NCBI GenBank assembly: GCA_013697825.1
Contig: JACCWD010000113.1
Location: 1-64,000, forward strand
Reading direction: 5' to 3'
DNA: 64,000 bases
Source of the DNA: Rubrobacter sp.
GTDB lineage: Bacteria > Actinomycetota > Rubrobacteria > Rubrobacterales > Rubrobacteraceae
This document shows positions 62,338-64,000 of the stretch, one piece after another. How positions within the stretch are numbered: position 1 is the stretch's first letter; every line of letters begins with the position of its first letter. A program made the position numbers and the translations under genes. The notes below the pieces were generated by a model, which searched no databases, was not told the DNA's origin, and saw nothing but the letters and a program-made list of their open reading frames with translations.

Positions 62338-63588
62338 TCATTGGAAATCGAACTCCATCTCCCCGATCCTCACTTCGTCGCCCGTCTCCGCGCCCGCCCG
62401 CCGGAGAGCCGCTATGACGCCCTTCCGGTCGAGCTCGCGCCATCCATGCTCGGCACCCTCCCGGCTGTCCCAGTCCGTCTTCAACGCGATCCTCTCGACC
62501 TCCTCGCCGCGAACCACGTACACGCCGTCCTCCTCCTCGACGCGCATCCCCGCTCGTTCGGGGCGGAACGTTCGATGCTCGCGCCTCTCCTCCCCGTCTT
62601 CGCCGCTCGCGGTCGGCTCGTCCTTCATCTCGCGGAGCTTCGCCTCGAAGAGGTCACGGAGTTCCTCGACTCCCTCGCCCGTCTCGGCGGAGATGTGGAG
62701 AGCGCCGGGGAAGGCTTCCCGGAGATACTCGCGGAGTTCACCGTCGAGGAGATCCACTTTGTTCAAAGCCACGACAGTCGGTTTATTCGAGAGTCTCGCC
62801 GCATAAAGCTCGGCCCGAAGGGTGCCTTCCGCGCCTTCGGGGTCTTCGCTCGCGTCGAGGATGATCGCGATGAGCCTCGCCCGCGCGATGTGCCGGAGAA
62901 AACGATTCCCGAGTCCCCGCCCCTCGCTCGCCCCGGATATGAGTCCGGGAATATCCGCGACGACGAAGGGGTTCGCGTACTCTTTCTCATCCACGACCCC
63001 GAGCCTCGGCGAGAGCGTCGTGAACGGATAATCCCCCACCTTCGGGCGGGCCGCGGAAAGGGCGGCGAGGAGCGACGACTTCCCGGCATTCGGAAGCCCG
63101 ACGAGCCCCACATCCGAAAGAATGCGAAGCTCGAGCCGGATGTCGCGCTCCTCGCCCGGCAATCCTCTTTCCCGGAAGGCCGGAGCCTGGCGCGTCGAGG
63201 TGGCGAAGGAGGCGTTTCCGCGTCCGGCTTCGCCGCCTCGGGCGACGATGAATTCGTCCCCCGTCTCGGCGAGGTCGGCCAAAAGCCCGTCTTCGTCGAA
63301 GATGAGGGTGCCGATGGGGACTTCGAGGGTGATGTTTTCGCCGCGTTCCCCGGTTCGGTTGTTTCCGGAGCCGTGTCGGCCGCGGTCGGCCTTTATGACG
63401 TTCCGGTATGCGAGGTGTTCGAGGGTCGCGAGGTCTTCAGTGGCACGAATGAGGATCGAGCCACCGTCGCCGCCGCGGCCACCGTCGGGGCCGCCGCGGG
63501 GCTTGAATTTCTCGCGATTGAAAGAGACGCTGCCGTCGCCGCCGCGTCCGGCGCGAACGACGAAACGGGCTTCATCAATAAACTGCAA
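62338..63588 (-). CDS. obg: GTPase ObgE/CgtA
   Basis: 416 residues. Gly-rich Obg fold (VRAGRGGDGSVSFNREKFKP, GGPDGGRGGDGGSILIRAT), G domain (GLPNAGKSSLLAALSAARP, VADIPGLI, NKVDLL) and the C-terminal OCT domain (RVEEEDGVYVVRGEEVERIA). Ribosome assembly and stress control. Classic rplU-rpmA-obg order. Confidence 0.96.
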   Translation of the reverse strand: MQFIDEARFVVRAGRGGDGSVSFNREKFKPRGGPDGGRGGDGGSILIRATEDLATLEHLAYRNVIKADRGRHGSGNNRTGERGENITLEVPIGTLIFDEDGLLADLAETGDEFIVARGGEAGRGNASFATSTRQAPAFRERGLPGEERDIRLELRILSDVGLVGLPNAGKSSLLAALSAARPKVGDYPFTTLSPRLGVVDEKEYANPFVVADIPGLISGASEGRGLGNRFLRHIARARLIAIILDASEDPEGAEGTLRAELYAARLSNKPTVVALNKVDLLDGELREYLREAFPGALHISAETGEGVEELRDLFEAKLREMKDEPTASGEDGEERREHRTFRPERAGMRVEEEDGVYVVRGEEVERIALKTDWDSREGAEHGWRELDRKGVIAALRRAGAETGDEVRIGEMEFDFQ

Positions 63589-63616
63589 GGGGGCTAAGAA
63601 CCCCCGTGGAGCGGTC

Positions 63617-63892
63617 TCAGGCCGTGGCCTCCCCCACTAGCGCGTCGTCCATGACGCTCACCACGCCCCGGCCCCGGCTCTTCGCGAACGTCACGCGACC
63701 GTCGATCTTCGCGAAGAGCGTGTCGTCGGAGCCTTTCCCGACATTGAGGCCCGGATGAACCTTCGTGCCACGCTGCCGGATGATGATGCTCCCAGCCGTT
63801 ACGGGCGTGCCGCCGTACGCCTTCACGCCGAGCCGCCGACCTTCCGAGTCGCGCCCGTTGCGCGAGGAGCCTCCACCTTTCTTATGCGCCAT
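63617..63892 (-). CDS. rpmA: 50S ribosomal protein L27
   Basis: 91 residues, [20 protein letters not shown] then [20 protein letters not shown] and [20 protein letters not shown]. The N-terminus lies at the peptidyl-transferase centre. There is no Firmicutes-type N-terminal cleavage extension. Confidence 0.97.
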   Translation of the reverse strand: MAHKKGGGSSRNGRDSEGRRLGVKAYGGTPVTAGSIIIRQRGTKVHPGLNVGKGSDDTLFAKIDGRVTFAKSRGRGVVSVMDDALVGEATA

Positions 63893-63894
63893 TG

Positions 63895-64000
63895 TTAAAC
63901 CTCCGTGACCCGGATGCGGGTCTGTTCCTGCCGATGCCCGGTCTTCTTCCGGTGATCCTTCTTCGGCTTGTACTTGTAAATGTGGATCTTGTTTCCACGA
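63895..64000 (-). CDS. rplU: 50S ribosomal protein L21, C-terminal part
   Basis: Runs in from the right edge; 34 residues are visible ([20 protein letters not shown], then [14 protein letters not shown] and TAA). The KxxKYKxKKxxRKKxGHRQ pattern is diagnostic of L21. Two bases separate its stop from the rpmA start. Confidence 0.93.
   Translation of the reverse strand, partial: RGNKIHIYKYKPKKDHRKKTGHRQEQTRIRVTEV

Overview
This GC-rich window reads as the chromosome of a deep-branching actinobacterium, most like Rubrobacter or its relatives. That is an inference from gene content and order: SepF, DivIVA and a long SARP/AfsR-type regulator alongside a true FtsA, plus the order ybeY-pgpH-phoH-yqeY-rsmE-dnaJ-hrcA-lepA. 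GTG and TTG starts are frequent, and most neighbouring genes overlap as ATGA, GTGA or TTGA. Nearly everything lies on the minus strand; only the SARP gene, its two DUF4242 followers and rpsT are on the plus strand.

Layout. 1-2660 (-): edge of a possible transposase gene, then an accessory operon (DUF1326, DUF2182, NTF2-like protein, a tiny basic ORF, a Cys-containing hypothetical). 2968-6998 (+): a 1209-residue SARP regulator, a truncated DUF4242 copy and an intact one. 7165-16734 (-): the pyrimidine operon pyrR-pyrB-pyrC-carA-carB-hicB-like-pyrK-pyrD, with a promoter and a candidate PyrR RNA site. 16766-19124: an M29-like protein, rluD and a DUF167 gene. 19266-38085 (-): one long division and cell-wall (dcw) block, mraZ-rsmH-ftsL-ftsI-murF-mraY-murD-ftsW-murG-murC-ftsQ-ftsA-ftsZ-pgeF-yggS-sepF-proC-yggT-divIVA, without murE or murB. 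38428-38604: two tRNAs. 38645-48574: dnaG (with an intein), dgt, recO, deoC, era, a methyltransferase, cdd, dgkA and ybeY. 48591-57132: pgpH, phoH, yqeY, rsmE, dnaJ, hrcA, lepA. 57222-64000: rpsT (+), then holA, comEC (interrupted), comEA, tRNA-Ala, rsfS, nadD, obg, rpmA and the end of rplU.

The most noteworthy observations are: (i) a 380-residue LAGLIDADG intein that splits the CHC2 zinc finger of DnaG, so that splicing must rejoin the last zinc-ligand cysteine; (ii) a dispersed family of 7-bp-period repeats, at least nine copies, each directly 3' of a stop codon and several able to form long hairpins; (iii) mraZ, whose conserved N-terminus can only be encoded from a CTG start, preceded by three MraZ-type TGG(G/A) boxes at exact 10-bp spacing that run into the Shine-Dalgarno; (iv) an in-frame TGA in comEC; (v) an M29-aminopeptidase-like protein whose expected metal ligands appear replaced; (vi) a HicB-like orphan translationally coupled to pyrK.
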